Below are positions 22,784 through 35,200 of a DNA stretch of 64,000 nucleotides, piece by piece. The DNA comes from Agelas oroides (lineage: Eukaryota > Porifera > Demospongiae > Agelasida > Agelasidae). The stretch spans positions 18,445,934-18,509,933 of the forward strand of contig OX422183.1 of NCBI GenBank assembly GCA_949130485.1, read 5' to 3'. The position numbers and the translations under genes were made by a program. The notes below the pieces were generated by a model. That model searched no databases and had not been told where the DNA came from. It saw nothing but the letters and a program-made list of their open reading frames with translations. The stretch's first letter is position 1. Each line of letters begins with the position of its first letter.

Positions 22784-23639
22784 ATCTAATTGTATTTTTC
22801 TACATGTAGCTTGTTTTGCATTTTCACATTGTTTCCAAGTTTTCCTTATTAATGATGACATTGTGATGAAGTGCTCACTGTGTTATCAACCCTCAGACAC
22901 CATGTATAATCTAGCTTATCATAGTGCAAGGGGTTCTATAACGTGTACATGTACATGTAGGAGAATTGACACACTAAGTCTTGGTATACCATGGGATTGT
23001 TTGCAATAAAATTCATCTTGAGCACTCAGTACAGTCATGCTATAATATTATATTCTAGTCTTAACATTCATAGGTAGTTGCCATATGCATGCATGCATGC
23101 AAGTCCTGGGGTGCTGTCCACTGCATAACCACTTGTATTGCATATCATGTGACATGCACTGACCGTGTGTAAATGCAAAGCCTGTGACAACTGTCTGGGC
23201 TTATATGTACTTAGCTAGTCTAGCTCTCACAAAATAAGGTGCTGTTTATTATGTCTCAATGTAAGGCAATTAATGTGATGCCATAGATAGTAGATTGTAC
23301 TGGATATTTAGTCACCTATTACGTACAATCTTCTAAGTAATACCCAAGAATTTGGAATTTGGTTTCAAGTGAGAAGACAAAGTTGGCAGTTCTATCTTGA
23401 TGAGTGTATCAAAGAATGGTCACCTCTAGATGCATGATATTGGAAAAATAGCTGTGGCTTATTGCTCTATACACCATTCAAACTATCACACGTGCAGTTG
23501 GCATCTTAATTCCCAGTTTGCTGGTCACAGGGCATTTTATATGTCAGTATAGCAAAATGCATTTTGGGCAGTTTGAAGAGCCAGTTTTGATCTCCAGCAA
23601 AATTGTGTGAAAATTGCTGTACATGTAGAATATAGCAAC

Positions 23640-24000
23640 TTGATGTACTTATGCAAGAGCTAGGTGTATAGATAGATAGATAGATAGATAGATAGACAGA
23701 CAGGCAGACAGATAGAAAGATAAAATTTTCAGGAAATGCCTCATCAGCACGTGTGCCACGGGTCCTGCATATAGTTTTACAGAACACGAGTTCCAAGACT
23801 TAGACAAAACAGGGTGGTTACAAAACAATGAAACAAAATAATAGGTAGAGTATATACAGATTGGAGCATGCAGATGCTCCCGAAGGGCTTGCCTAAATGT
23901 TTCTTTAGTCTGAATTGACTTCAGAGCCCTGGGAAGTTTGTTCCATAGGTAACCCCCATTGAACTCAAATGCACTATGCGCCATAGAGTAGCTATACACA
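23640..24000 (-). mobile_element. LINE 3'-terminal fragment with (TCTA)n tail
   Basis: The minus strand encodes FEFNGGYLWNKLPRALKSIQ and TFRQALREHL, the W-N-x-L-P and F-x-x-x-L-x-x-H-L pattern found at the C-terminus of CR1/L2-type reverse transcriptases. It is followed by a tetranucleotide tail (GATA repeats on the + strand, 23669-23700). Only the 3' end remains. The duplicate is at 39420-39840. Confidence 0.6.
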
Positions 24001-24248
24001 CTCGTCTATGTACCTGTGCAGTTACCTTCTAAACTGCTACAGTAGCTATGGCATGGACCACTATCACAGTCACCTTCAGTATGATGATTATTTCCCAGCA
24101 GCTGGTAGGTGATTTCACACATTAGTATTGCATGGGTACAGCACCATAGTGTGAGACAATTCACCAGGCTGTAATCTATAATACGGACTTACTGCATGAA
24201 GTGTCAACTGGTATCCTAGTCATGACCAATCATCTACGAACACACACT

Positions 24249-24957
24249 TCAACACAACACAGAATGGCAACTGCAAAATGCAATGGTGACTCCTGGAGGA
24301 AACCACTCACAGCAATACAAATAGCAGAACTCTAGCCAGAATGGGATGAAGTTGACAAGAGTAATGGACTTCTTCCACCAGATGCTCCTCCTACACAAGC
24401 ACTTCCAGACAGAACACAATGTTCTGTATCAAAACGCACACTAACAGGAGGGAACACATCATCAGCAGTTTGCTACTGCTCCATAACAGCTCAAAGACAA
24501 ACAGCCCGTAAACATGCACAGCACCAACATGCTATCAAGAACAGAGACAGGTTGTGTGCCAAACAACAATATATACGTAAAAAGAGTCCCTATGAAATAC
24601 AAGGCAGCAACAGATTCAGAAAACAGCAAACATGCACATCAACAACACACCATCAAGAACAAAGAGAAGCTGTGTCCCAAAAAAACCCAACTTAAGCTGG
24701 ATAAAGATGTCAGGAAAGTCCACACTGAACACAAGGCAGTGACAGACTCAGAGGACAGTGAATGTTCATCTGTTATAATGGTGAACGCATTCCATTGCAC
24801 ACACCACCTGAAGAACACACTCCTCATTGTAAATCTGCATACTGTTAAAATAAAGTGGAACAACCACTCACCACTTGCATGCCACAACCAAATGAGGAAA
24901 TACAAAACACACACCTCATGCAGGAGGAAGGATGGAAAATGTAGATCTCTCTCATAA
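24249..24957 (+). pseudogene. Decayed copy of the 40147-40749 ORF
   Basis: It starts ATGGCAACTGCAAAATGC, parallel to the start at 40147, but has an in-frame TAG where the other copy has CAG in ...GAACTCCAGCC..., and later frameshifts. The remaining open part begins at 24514. Confidence 0.6.
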
Positions 24958-25429
24958 GTATATATACACTTCTACAACCAAAACTTTAAAGAGGGGAATG
25001 ATCACTGACCTAGGTGGTTCTAACTTCTAACACGCAAAATAAAAACATGCAGAGCCCATAAAGTGGGCCCATGGCCACAGTTAATATTGTGGCACCAGTC
25101 TACAAACTGGCCTGGGAACAATTCTAATGATTTACAGTCTCTAATCCTAAACCTTATATAACCTGCCTATTGCTACCGATGCAACAAGCTGCCTAATGGT
25201 CATGAACAAGTCATGGTAAGTGGGTTTGTTTGTCAGCACAAAAGGGTTCTACTGAGCCACAATAGCTACCATGCTCTTTTGAAACAGTATAGTAACTTCT
25301 GGAATCGAGGTTGTGGAGATTGCACTGCATCTCTACAAGAATTGTTACTAGCATGTGATGCTTGTTTGCAGTCATGTGACTGCTTGTGACATGTAACCAT
25401 AATCATTGTTACAAAACTGACTGCTACAA

Positions 25430-25515
25430 ACAAGATGATGTTCTTGCTTCGTAACCCTATCGCTATCAGTGCTCTGACCACTGAGCTACAGCCGGATGGC
25501 ACTATAGGCAATGAC
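25430..25515 (-). repeat. tRNA-derived SINE fragment
   Basis: The minus strand reads GGCTGTAGCTCAGTGGTCAGAGCAC, an A-box region like the other SINE copies. Confidence 0.5.
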
Positions 25516-25723
25516 CAGGCAACCACCAGCTCTCTGCACAGCTATACCGTACCGTATAGCTGATGGTACTGTATTCTTCAGCTGCACACCCAACAGCTAC
25601 TACCTGGTAGCTCCGTATATGCTGTCAGAATTCTGTTCAGGATCAACCAGAAGCACCCCTCCATCAGGAGATAATCCATGAAGAGTAGTTTCTTTTATTG
25701 TAATTATAAACTGATCATGAAGT

Positions 25724-25806
25724 CAGTGATCAACTTTTAGCTATTTGACCCATTTTTTCCAACTAGTGATCAACTTTTAGCTATTTGACCCATTTTTTCC
25801 AACTAG
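25724..25806. repeat. 41-bp direct duplication
   Basis: AGTGATCAACTTTTAGC through TTTTTTCCAACT occurs twice in tandem upstream of the gene B promoter; seen once or not at all in the gene C unit. Confidence 0.85.
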
Positions 25807-25999
25807 GCAGGGCTGGTTTTGTCCAGTTTTTTCCCCATGCAAATATAAGCAGGGATGCTGTTGTCTGTTTGAACCGTGGCACTGGTTACACAATCAGCTG
25901 TTGTCCAGTCGCACAATCAGGCAGGGGCCACAGTATCCGGCCTGTCTTGCAGGAGTATTCGTTGTACCTGGTTGTTCTAGATACCACTTTACACCGGCC

Positions 26000-26195
26000 A
26001 TATATTGGGGTTGCGCATCGGTTGGCGTTGCGCAACCGGGTATAAGTTAGCGGAACATGCAAACGTGACTAGCTAGATGACGTTAGCGGAACTGCTATAC
26101 GTAAAAGATCTGCAAACGAGCTCGAGTTAGTTGATTGCTATAGCTGCAGAGCGACGGATAATTGATTCACAAAAACAGAAGCGATTGAGACAGTA
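26000..26195 (+). promoter_or_regulatory. Gene B promoter and 5' UTR, conserved with gene C
   Basis: Aligned with 41470-41665: shared GTTGGCGTTGCGCAACCGG, AAAAGATCT.CAAACGAGCT, CAGAGCGACG and AGAAGCGATTGAGACA, then the start codon. Both contain a TGACGY motif about 115 bp upstream of the ATG. No clear TATA box. Confidence 0.6.
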
Positions 26196-26204
26196 ATGGC
26201 CCTG
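26196..26204 (+). CDS. Gene B exon 1 (M-A-L)
   Basis: ATGGCCCTG followed by GTGAGT. Nine coding bases, phase 0 out. Gene C has ATGCCCCTG|GTGAGT in the same context. Confidence 0.7.
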
Positions 26205-29200
26205 GTGAGTGATAGTCGAAAGCTTTATAGTTACTGTAATACAACGTCTGTATTTGGCCCACTAGTATGGACTAGCGGACTGATTTCTTTTTCTTTTTTT
26301 TTTTTTTGCATTAAAATTATTTATATGGCCTCTAACAAGCTTTCCAACATGACCTAGCTGCCAGCATTCTGCATTATAAAAACTTCCATGACCTGTTGCC
26401 AGCCTTGCCTCTGTTGCTATCTTGTCTCTTTGAGTATCTAGTTAGGTGACATTGTATTTCTGCAGCAAATGCAAATTTGTAGAATGAAGTGACTTCAGCG
26501 TTTGTAATGTAGACATGGATTAGAGTTTTCATTTGGTCCCATGAGACAGTAATGTCACTGGATTGAATTGGGTTGATAACCAGCTCCTGCTTGGGAAGAT
26601 TGGTAGGTACCATAGGGAACTAAGTTAAGTATGCCTCACGATACATCAATGGGTGATGAATCTGTAGGCAGCTACCTGACAACTAGACGGTATCACTGAA
26701 TATGTTATCTTTATTTCCTATAACCAGAGCAGAGCTGTGCCAACTAGCTACTATGCTAGAACCTTCACATGCATGAGTTGAACACAGGCTTCCTTGAAGG
26801 AGATGGCATATGACATTCCATTCCAGTAGTCCAGTCCAGTGATTATTGACAGCCAATTGGGACAAGCTTGATCAAGTGACCAGGGAGGCGATACCCTGAA
26901 CAAAGGATCTTCTCTTGTAAATTATGTCTGCCCAAAGGCTGAAGGCTAAAGCATTAGCATGCAAGGTAGCATGTTCACTCACTGCAAAACGTTAATTATG
27001 AAAATATGTGGTTGGGTAGCAATGTACTTGTGCTAGCATGTCTGTAGTAAGTGAAGCACATGTACCATTCTCTAAACTTGGCAGCATACGTACGCATGCA
27101 GCATTTGCAACCTTGTTCCAAGGCCTGCACCTTAATTGTTTGCCGCAAGTACATGGAAGCTTGATAGGTTGCAACCATCTTTGAGTGTTTGCCTTATTAC
27201 TGTATATACAAGTATAGGGGAGTAACTCTAGATAATTTTTTTAATGATAATTATGCATAAAAGCAAAGGATGCATGAAATGGCGTACAGCTAATGCTAGC
27301 ATTACATCCACAATATTAAAGACAATGATACAATTGTAGGGAGTGTTTAAATGTGACTAAGAAGTTAGAGTGTACTACAGAATCAGGTACCGGTAAATTG
27401 CTCCACAAATAAATTGTATGGTGGGAAAACGCATACATATATATTGATTGGTGTGAGCAATTGGACAAACAATGGAGAGATCATGTAGTGTCTAGATTGA
27501 AAAGGTGTGCCCCTTTAACCTCCTGTACCATGAACCCATTCCTTTGGGATAAATCAGGTCAGTTCAGAGTTCAACCGACAGGAAGCTGCATGGGTGGGAA
27601 GTGTAGGGTGAGATATGTAAACAAAGCCAGCTAGCTTCCACAGAGCTAGCTGGGTTCAAATTACTCCAGGTATAATTATGTGGAGCTATATATAGCTAGC
27701 ATGCAGTGAGCACTAGCGGTTGAGTGTTTGAATGGTAATGAGAGATAATTAGGAGGGGCAGCTGCAGCATGAACACCTACTGAATGAGGGATAGTTTTGT
27801 AGACAACCAGGCTACATACAGAACTAGAGGGGGAAGAGATTCTTCAATTAGCCTCAACTTCAAGATCCCAAATTAAATGCCTGCGTAGTTAGCATGTACA
27901 CAAGTTATTGCTACCTTTAAGTGAAAGCTACACATGACGGTCCAGGCTGTGTGCTCACAGACAGCAGAGGTCAGTTTTGTAGCCATGACTTGATTCTTAT
28001 TGTCAGTATACTGCCTCATAGTTGCTGAAGTTATTCAGACTGTTACATGCAGGTATATAACGTTGCAGGAGAGTTCTTTTACACTGACGCGCATGCGCAG
28101 AAATCCATCGAGAGAAGTTACAAAAAATGGCGACCTTGTGTAGTGTTGGTTCATTGCGTTATATCTCGTAAAATGGCAGAGTTCAGGCAATGATAGTTAG
28201 GCTTAGCTTGTTGAAAACAAACCTGCCTTACCCAGGACGTAGTCAGGAGACCTGCTAGTGAAGTCCGAATAAGCTACAACCGGGAAACGCCAGTATACCC
28301 GCTATATGTAGCTAGTAGCTAAATGACCGATAATACACGACAGAAGTTGGCTGACAGTTTGAGTGGAGGTACGTTTCAACTATCGCTGACACAATTGGAT
28401 AGTATACAACTTCGAACGCCACGGCCGCAGCCAATCATAACTGTTTTATAATATACGTATTACAACTCAAAGTCCAAAAACGCCGCGGCAGCGATCGCTG
28501 AAACTAAGTGCGGGCTAAGCTAAGTAAGTGCATTTGGGTGTAAAGGGCTAACTTAGTATTGTGCATGGACTGGATACATACAGGTTCCCTAAACACAGCA
28601 GCTTCAGAAACTGTAAAGCAGTCAGCATAATGGAGCAAAATGAAAATCTGAATGGTAGTTGTTTCATACTTCACAGGCAAGCTCTAGGTCTAGAAATCAC
28701 AATTTGATCAATTTTGATCTCCGTGGACCAATCAGACCAGAATTTATTTTGTTGGGTGCTTCTCCACTGTTCTTTCTGCAGGTACATATGCTTATCTGTG
28801 TGGTGTTGCTCCATGCTGTAGTTTTTAATGAAGGTAATGTGAGAGTTTATTGGTACAGTAGACAGAAATGTTCAAAAGTACTTAGAACATCTTGCCTCAC
28901 ACTGGAAATAAAGGAGTTTAGATGTTATGAGGTGAAAATAGAGGAAAGTGAAAAGGCCGGCAGTCGCCGGGAGTCGAACCCAGGACAGGATTGTGGGGGT
29001 TGGTGATTGTCCGACTGTTGTGGCTCAGTGGCAGAGCACTGGCGGCTCAAGCCAGAGGTATCCTGGGTTCGACTCCCAGCGACTGCCGGCCTTTTCATTT
29101 TCCTGTATTTTCGTCTCATAACTTCCTTTATGTTCAAAAGTGGTATTTGTAAGCTATATCTGTGGCAGCAAAATTGTGGTGAAAAATATTGATTGAACCA

Positions 29201-32200
29201 GCATTTGGAATAATTGTGGTGAAGTTGCTGTATGGGTTAGAAATTGATTGCAACAGGGCTGAATGAGCTCTACTTTGTGATGACGACCGCTGTGCTGTAT
29301 CTATGGTATGTCAGTCATTCCATGTATGCATTCTGCCTAGCTACATATTTGTGCATGCATGATGCAATGTGTATTTAGGCAATTAGCTAGCTACATTTGA
29401 AAATGGTTAAAACATCTTGCCTCATCTGTACATAGCTCTTTTGTTGCATATCATTGAACATGTGTTTACATTTGCAAAAAAAAATGCTGTCCAGTAGGGG
29501 GGGGGGGAGTTAGCTTGCAGCAGAAAAAGAGTCAGGGCCGTAGCCATCAAATTTGGAGTGGTCAGGTTGGGTGTGGCTTGTGAGATTAGCGAACGATCGG
29601 AAAGCCGAAACCAGTGCTATATGGCGCAACGGGCAGAAAGGGTAGATGTTCATGCATGTAAAACTCTGTCGTCTGGCCTCCGAGAAGCATCGTTTAGGCC
29701 CAAAAATGGTCTCAGAAGCAACCTCATAGCCTCTAAATTCCAAAAATCTTCTGGGGGGGCATGCCCCGAGACCCCCCCAGCCGTTGCGTGCTTATACGTA
29801 CGCACCACTTTCGCAGATCGTTCGGTTGGAAGAACGGAAATTTGTCGGAAGACTCGCACTGTTCGCAGCCATCTCGTATTATGTTGCAACATGTCACCAC
29901 GCTGTGTGCGCGCCATGGGCGTTTGCCGAGCATTGGCCCTATTTGGCGACGCCAAGCAAGCCATGGGTGAGGGAAAAAGTGGTCCGGTTGAAACCGGACT
30001 AACCGGACCGGTGGCTACGGCCCTGAGAGTGGTGAGCATTTATGAATTTATGACTCCAGGACAGAGTCCAACTTCAGTAAATATGCCTCACTGAGCTACC
30101 CTCATTCCCAGGCCACCTTAAGTTGACAAGAATACATGGAAAGGAATAAAATAGGGAAGGCCTGAGAACACTTACCACATGCATGTGAATGATATCAGGT
30201 GGACACGAGGTGGATGTGGGTAGCCAACCACAAATGGTGTCCATAACCTCGTTCTGAGGTTCCTCCCTATAGTTTACAAACAATAGGGCGGAAGATATGA
30301 CCAGATGGATCACATGCACACATGACATTAATTGTAGAGGGCATGTTTTTGAAGGCATGGTTTGCTGTGTGTTTTGATTGACCACACAGTCTGTCGTTCA
30401 AGTTGAATAGCCTAGTATTGCAGTCATGGTTGTCTGCCGGGATGTACTGGAAGGCCATGGTTGCCATGGTTGTCTGCCGGGATGTACTGGAAGGCCATGG
30501 TTGCCATGGTTGTCTGCTGGGATGTACTGGAAGGCCATGGTTGCCATGGTTGCCATGGTTGTCTGCTGGGACGTACTGGAAGGCCATGGTTGCCATGGTT
30601 GTCTGCTGGGACGTACTGGAAGGCCATTTCTAGCTAGACCATGATTATGCTGCTCCCTAGTGTACTCAGACAAACCCAAAAATTTAAAGAGCCAGGTCAC
30701 TCATTGCTTTCTTTTGTTCACCTAACAGCTGCAGACAATGTGGTGCTTTACTCTTCTGTGATAGATGATGGAAGACAGTTTGCATGTCCAAAAGAGTTGG
30801 TGACATTCACTTGTCAAGTCAATGAAGGATTTCTTCTCCAGTGGAATAGCCCACTTATCACTCCAATTATTTTTGGAACAAATGATACGGTTCCAACCTT
30901 TACTTCACGACCGCCATTTCTTGCAAATCTCATTAGCCGTATAGGTACTGGTCCAGCAAACTTCACATCTACCCTGAAAGTGACTGCATCAAGAAGTTTA
31001 TCGACTAATGTGGTGTGTATGAACCAGGCATTAGATTCTGAACAACTAAATTTCCTAATTCCAGGTTAGACTTCATATCAAGATTGCTTATTACTTCTAA
31101 TAATGATGTTCTTGAACTGCTAGTAACAACAGTACATCATAGTGTTAATGTCTTGATTGGAGTATATATCTGTTATTGTCATACAGAGAGACCAGATGTT
31201 CCACAAAATTTCACTGTGGATGATGTGAAAAGATCCTCTGGTGGAGGATGGGTTACCATCAAGCTCAGCTGGATACAACCCCAGAACTTCGACCAATTTG
31301 ATATTGATCATTATGACTACAGTGGTACTTCGACATCTGGTGGGCAATTCAAGGTTACTTCACCTGTTACTTCAACATCTGGTGTGCGATTCAATGGTAC
31401 TTCACCTGTTCACAGGGCTCAGATTACTTGGAGTGAGAATCCATACAATGTTCCGCTGATCACTAATTTCAATATCTATATCACAGCCACTAGTAAGTGT
31501 CGTGAGACCAGTCCTCGTTATTATGCATCCTACTCCCTTGAACTCAGTAAGCAATTAACTATGTGTAGGCCAGTGTGGAACAATGTTGTCTATATTATAA
31601 ATTCAAGTGGGTCAATCATTGATAGCTATGTATGATGCACTCATACTAAAGCAATTGCTGAAGTCAGCCAGAATAAGCTGCTAGTAATCCCTTCATGGGC
31701 ATAGCACTAGGTCTGGCAGGCTGGCAGTTGTTGGATGAATATTTGTCAACAATAGTTAATTTAATACACACACAACACACACAAGGTGAGCTGTAAATTA
31801 TGATAACATGCACGGTCAATGGGACAGTCAATGGCAGAGCCAGAGCTAAGTAGCAGAGCAGTGAGACTTGTTCACTATTTGGAAGTAACCTCAAAATAGC
31901 TTCAGAAACAATTTCTGAGGAACTAGTTTTGAAAACCTTTCTGGGGGGATATGCCACTAGACCCCCCTTGTCATGTGTAGCAGGCACACTTTGCACACAC
32001 AATTTTATGGATGCTATACCATTCCAATAACTGTTTGCTATGCTGCTGTGATGTGTGTTGTGAAAGGTTTGCTGTTTTGCTTTGTGTATGTATGTCTGTC
32101 TGTGCCTATTAAGTTACATTAGTTACATTACAATGGTAGACAAGAGAATTCTGAGACAAGCTTAAATGGCTATAGTATGTGTGTGTGCTCAGTGACCCAT

Positions 32201-35200
32201 GAGCCAAAGTTCTACTGTATTCTAGAATACTGATACTATTCTTGTTACAACTAAGGTACACTGTTCAAAGCTGATAGAGCGATTAGACCACTTGCTCAGG
32301 CTCACCCATTTTATACATTGGACTGTTGACACATTGGTTTGCTCAGGCTCACTCTAATTATGAAGTCGCTGCCTGCCTTCCAAACGTCCTCCTGCATGTG
32401 TATGATAAAACACAGTACAAAATATAAGTATGTACATATGTTTATTGCACTACATACTTTCATGATAATCACTTTCTTATAGCTCAGTGTAACCTTGGAG
32501 GTGGCCGGTACACTGCATGTGCTAATGGTACATGTGTCCCTCACTGTGATGGCAATGATGACTGCGGGGATAACAGTGATGAAATGGACTGCAGTAAGTT
32601 TTGGTGCCCATGACTAGCTTTAGTGTATGTAGCTACATTGCATACACTATGGTAGGAAATGCTTGCATGGTGCAATTTTTGTGAATCAATCTAAGCTTGT
32701 GATGTACACATGAAATATGTTTCCACATGTTCAGTCTGTTGTCCATACTATGTATGACAGCTCCTCTTGAGGCAGTAAGAAATTGACACTGTAGATAAGT
32801 GGAAAAATCATGTAATCACGTGACATGCTCAACCATGTCTTACGTCTACTAAAACTAGACCCTTAGTCCATGCAAAGTCTCATGGCTGACCAGTAAATTA
32901 CCATAATATGTGCCACACTCACTCAATGAAAAACATTGTAAGGCTGTCTCGGACAATCGTGAATTTTGACACTGCACAGTTTTTCTGCTGTAAATGTTCT
33001 CTGTAGAGCTGGATGATTAATTAGTTGTCGTCATCATTTTATCCACTAACCCTATCTACTTTTAGAAATAATCTTACCTTTATCATTATTGCTAAGAAAA
33101 AGTCAAACATCCAGAGCTGTATTCTGCACACATGACTTTTGGTAGAACCCGGCCGTTCTAGTCAAATTTCATTCACTCTACTTGATTCATCTGGAAGGGC
33201 AAAAGATCAGCCCAAGTTAGTGTCTTCCAAAGGTACACTGCTGCACAGTCAGATTCTATGAAATTTTTTTCCATGCAATGAATTGTCCGGGTGAGCTCTA
33301 ACCAGTTGTTCTAACATGTGGAACAGAATGAAGGTGGCATTCATGTCCGATATCTGGACCCTCCTACAAATGATCCGGCCACCTTGGCATATTTAGCATG
33401 AGCAGAACATGGCATATGATGACGTTCACAGCCACAGCAAAAGGACTGACACAGTTGCTATCTTCACAACTTGACATAGCAATTCTTCACCAACAAGTAC
33501 TCCATATGCTATAGTGTCTGACCATTTGTCTCAGCAGAAACGATGCATGTCAAATGTCTGTGCTGCAAAATGTGTATGGGTTATATAAGGGCTGTACAGC
33601 AAGGTTAGGAAGGGTGGCTGGGGTGTGAGTGCTTACTGTGTGTAGAGCTGCATAGCAATGTCAGGAAGGGTGGCTGAGGTGTGAGCGCTTACTGTGTGTG
33701 GGGTAAGGGCTGTACAGCAATGTTAGGAAGGGTGGCTGGGTGTGAGCGCTTACTGTGTGTGGGCTAAGGGCTGTACAGCAATGTCAGGAAGGGTGGCTGG
33801 GGTGTGAGCGCTTACTGTGTGTGGGCTAAGAGCTGCACAGCAATGTCAGGAAGGGTGGCTGGGGTGTGAGCGCTTACTGTGTGTGGGCTAAGGGCTGCAC
33901 AGCAATGTCAGGAAGGGTGGCTGGGGTGTGAGCGCTTACTGTGTGTGGGCTAAGGGCTGCACAGCAATGTCAAGAAGGGTGGCTTGGGTGTGAGCGCTTA
34001 CTTTGTGTGGGCTAAGAGCTGCACAGCAATGTCAGGAAGGGTGGCTGGGGTGTGAGCGCTTACTGTGTGTGGGCTAAGGGCTGTACAGCAATGTCAGGAA
34101 GGGTGGCTGAGGTGTGAGTGCTTACTGTGTGTGGGCTAAGGGCTGTACAGCAATGTCAGGAAAGGTGGCTGGGTGTGAGCGCTTACTGTGTGTGGGCTAA
34201 GGGCTGTACAGCAATGTCAGGAAGGGTGGCTGGGGTGTGAGTGCTTACTGTGTGTGGGCTAAGGGCTGTACAGCAATGTCAGGAAGGGTGGCTGGGGTGT
34301 GAGCGCTTACTGTGTGTGGGCTAAGGGCTGTACAGCAATGTCAGGAAGGGTAGCTGGGGTGTGAGCGCTTACTGTGTGTGGGCTAAGGGCTGTACAGCAA
34401 TGTCAGGAAGGGTGGCTGGGGTGTGAGCGCTTACTGTGTGTGGGCTAAGGTCTGTACAGCAATGTCAGGAAGGGTGGCTGGGCTGTGAGCGCTTACTGTG
34501 TGTGGGCTAAGGGCTGTACAGCAATGTTAGGAAGGGTGGCTGGGGTGTGAGTGCTTACTGTGTATGGGCTAAGGGCTGTACAGCAATGTCAGGAAGGGTG
34601 GCAGAGTTGGAAACAATGCTTTCAGAAACAGTGGAACCTCTCTAATGGTGAGACTAGCACCCCCTATAAGCTTTCCAATTGTCATGTGGAGTACATTTGG
34701 TATGGCAAACTGCAATGTTATGACTGTCATGTCCTTCAAGTCATCATAACATACCAGTGGAGTAGGAACCGGGGGGGCCGGCCACTGCCCCCCCCAATAA
34801 TCCAACAGGGGGGGCCTGGCCCCCCCAATAATCAGGCTCCATGTTATAGTATATCATGGCGTACGGTAGTACGCCATATGTAGGGATGACCCCGAAAAAA
34901 AATGGCGGCCACATTCAAAGTGCACAAATGACACGCTCGAAATGTCCGCGTTAGATAAGTCAACGGCCTCCATGAGCCATATCAGACATTATCGAGTGCT
35001 TCCATGGGCAACAGGATCGTTAAATTTGCTGGAAAGCATCGCTAAGTATACGTGACATCAAGTCGCTAAAAAAGGCAAATCGTCTATCTTCTGACTTCTT
35101 TTTCTCACCACGATAGCACGACAACGGCTGGAGCTTTTACAACGATTCAAACGCAAAACAACAGGACAAATCACTAGGTATTGTACCTGCCACTTATCGG

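Larger units (their letters stand above)
22363..27665. repeat. Segmental duplication, copy 1 (A-B intergenic unit)
   Basis: Near-collinear with 37868-43045, from TGTTCCCACTGAT... to TTCCACAGAGCTAGCTGGGT. It contains the last exon of gene A, a LINE fragment, a decayed ORF, and the promoter plus exon 1 of gene B. Small indels separate the copies. Confidence 0.88.

Noticed and set aside
29010..29092. Functional tRNA gene
   Set aside because: D, anticodon and T arms fold, but the acceptor stem has mismatches, position 33 is G, and several degenerate copies with the same 3' tail show it is a SINE.
30267..30700. Open frames with [21 protein letters not shown] repeats
   Set aside because: Translation of the 40-bp minisatellite, open in several frames on both strands.
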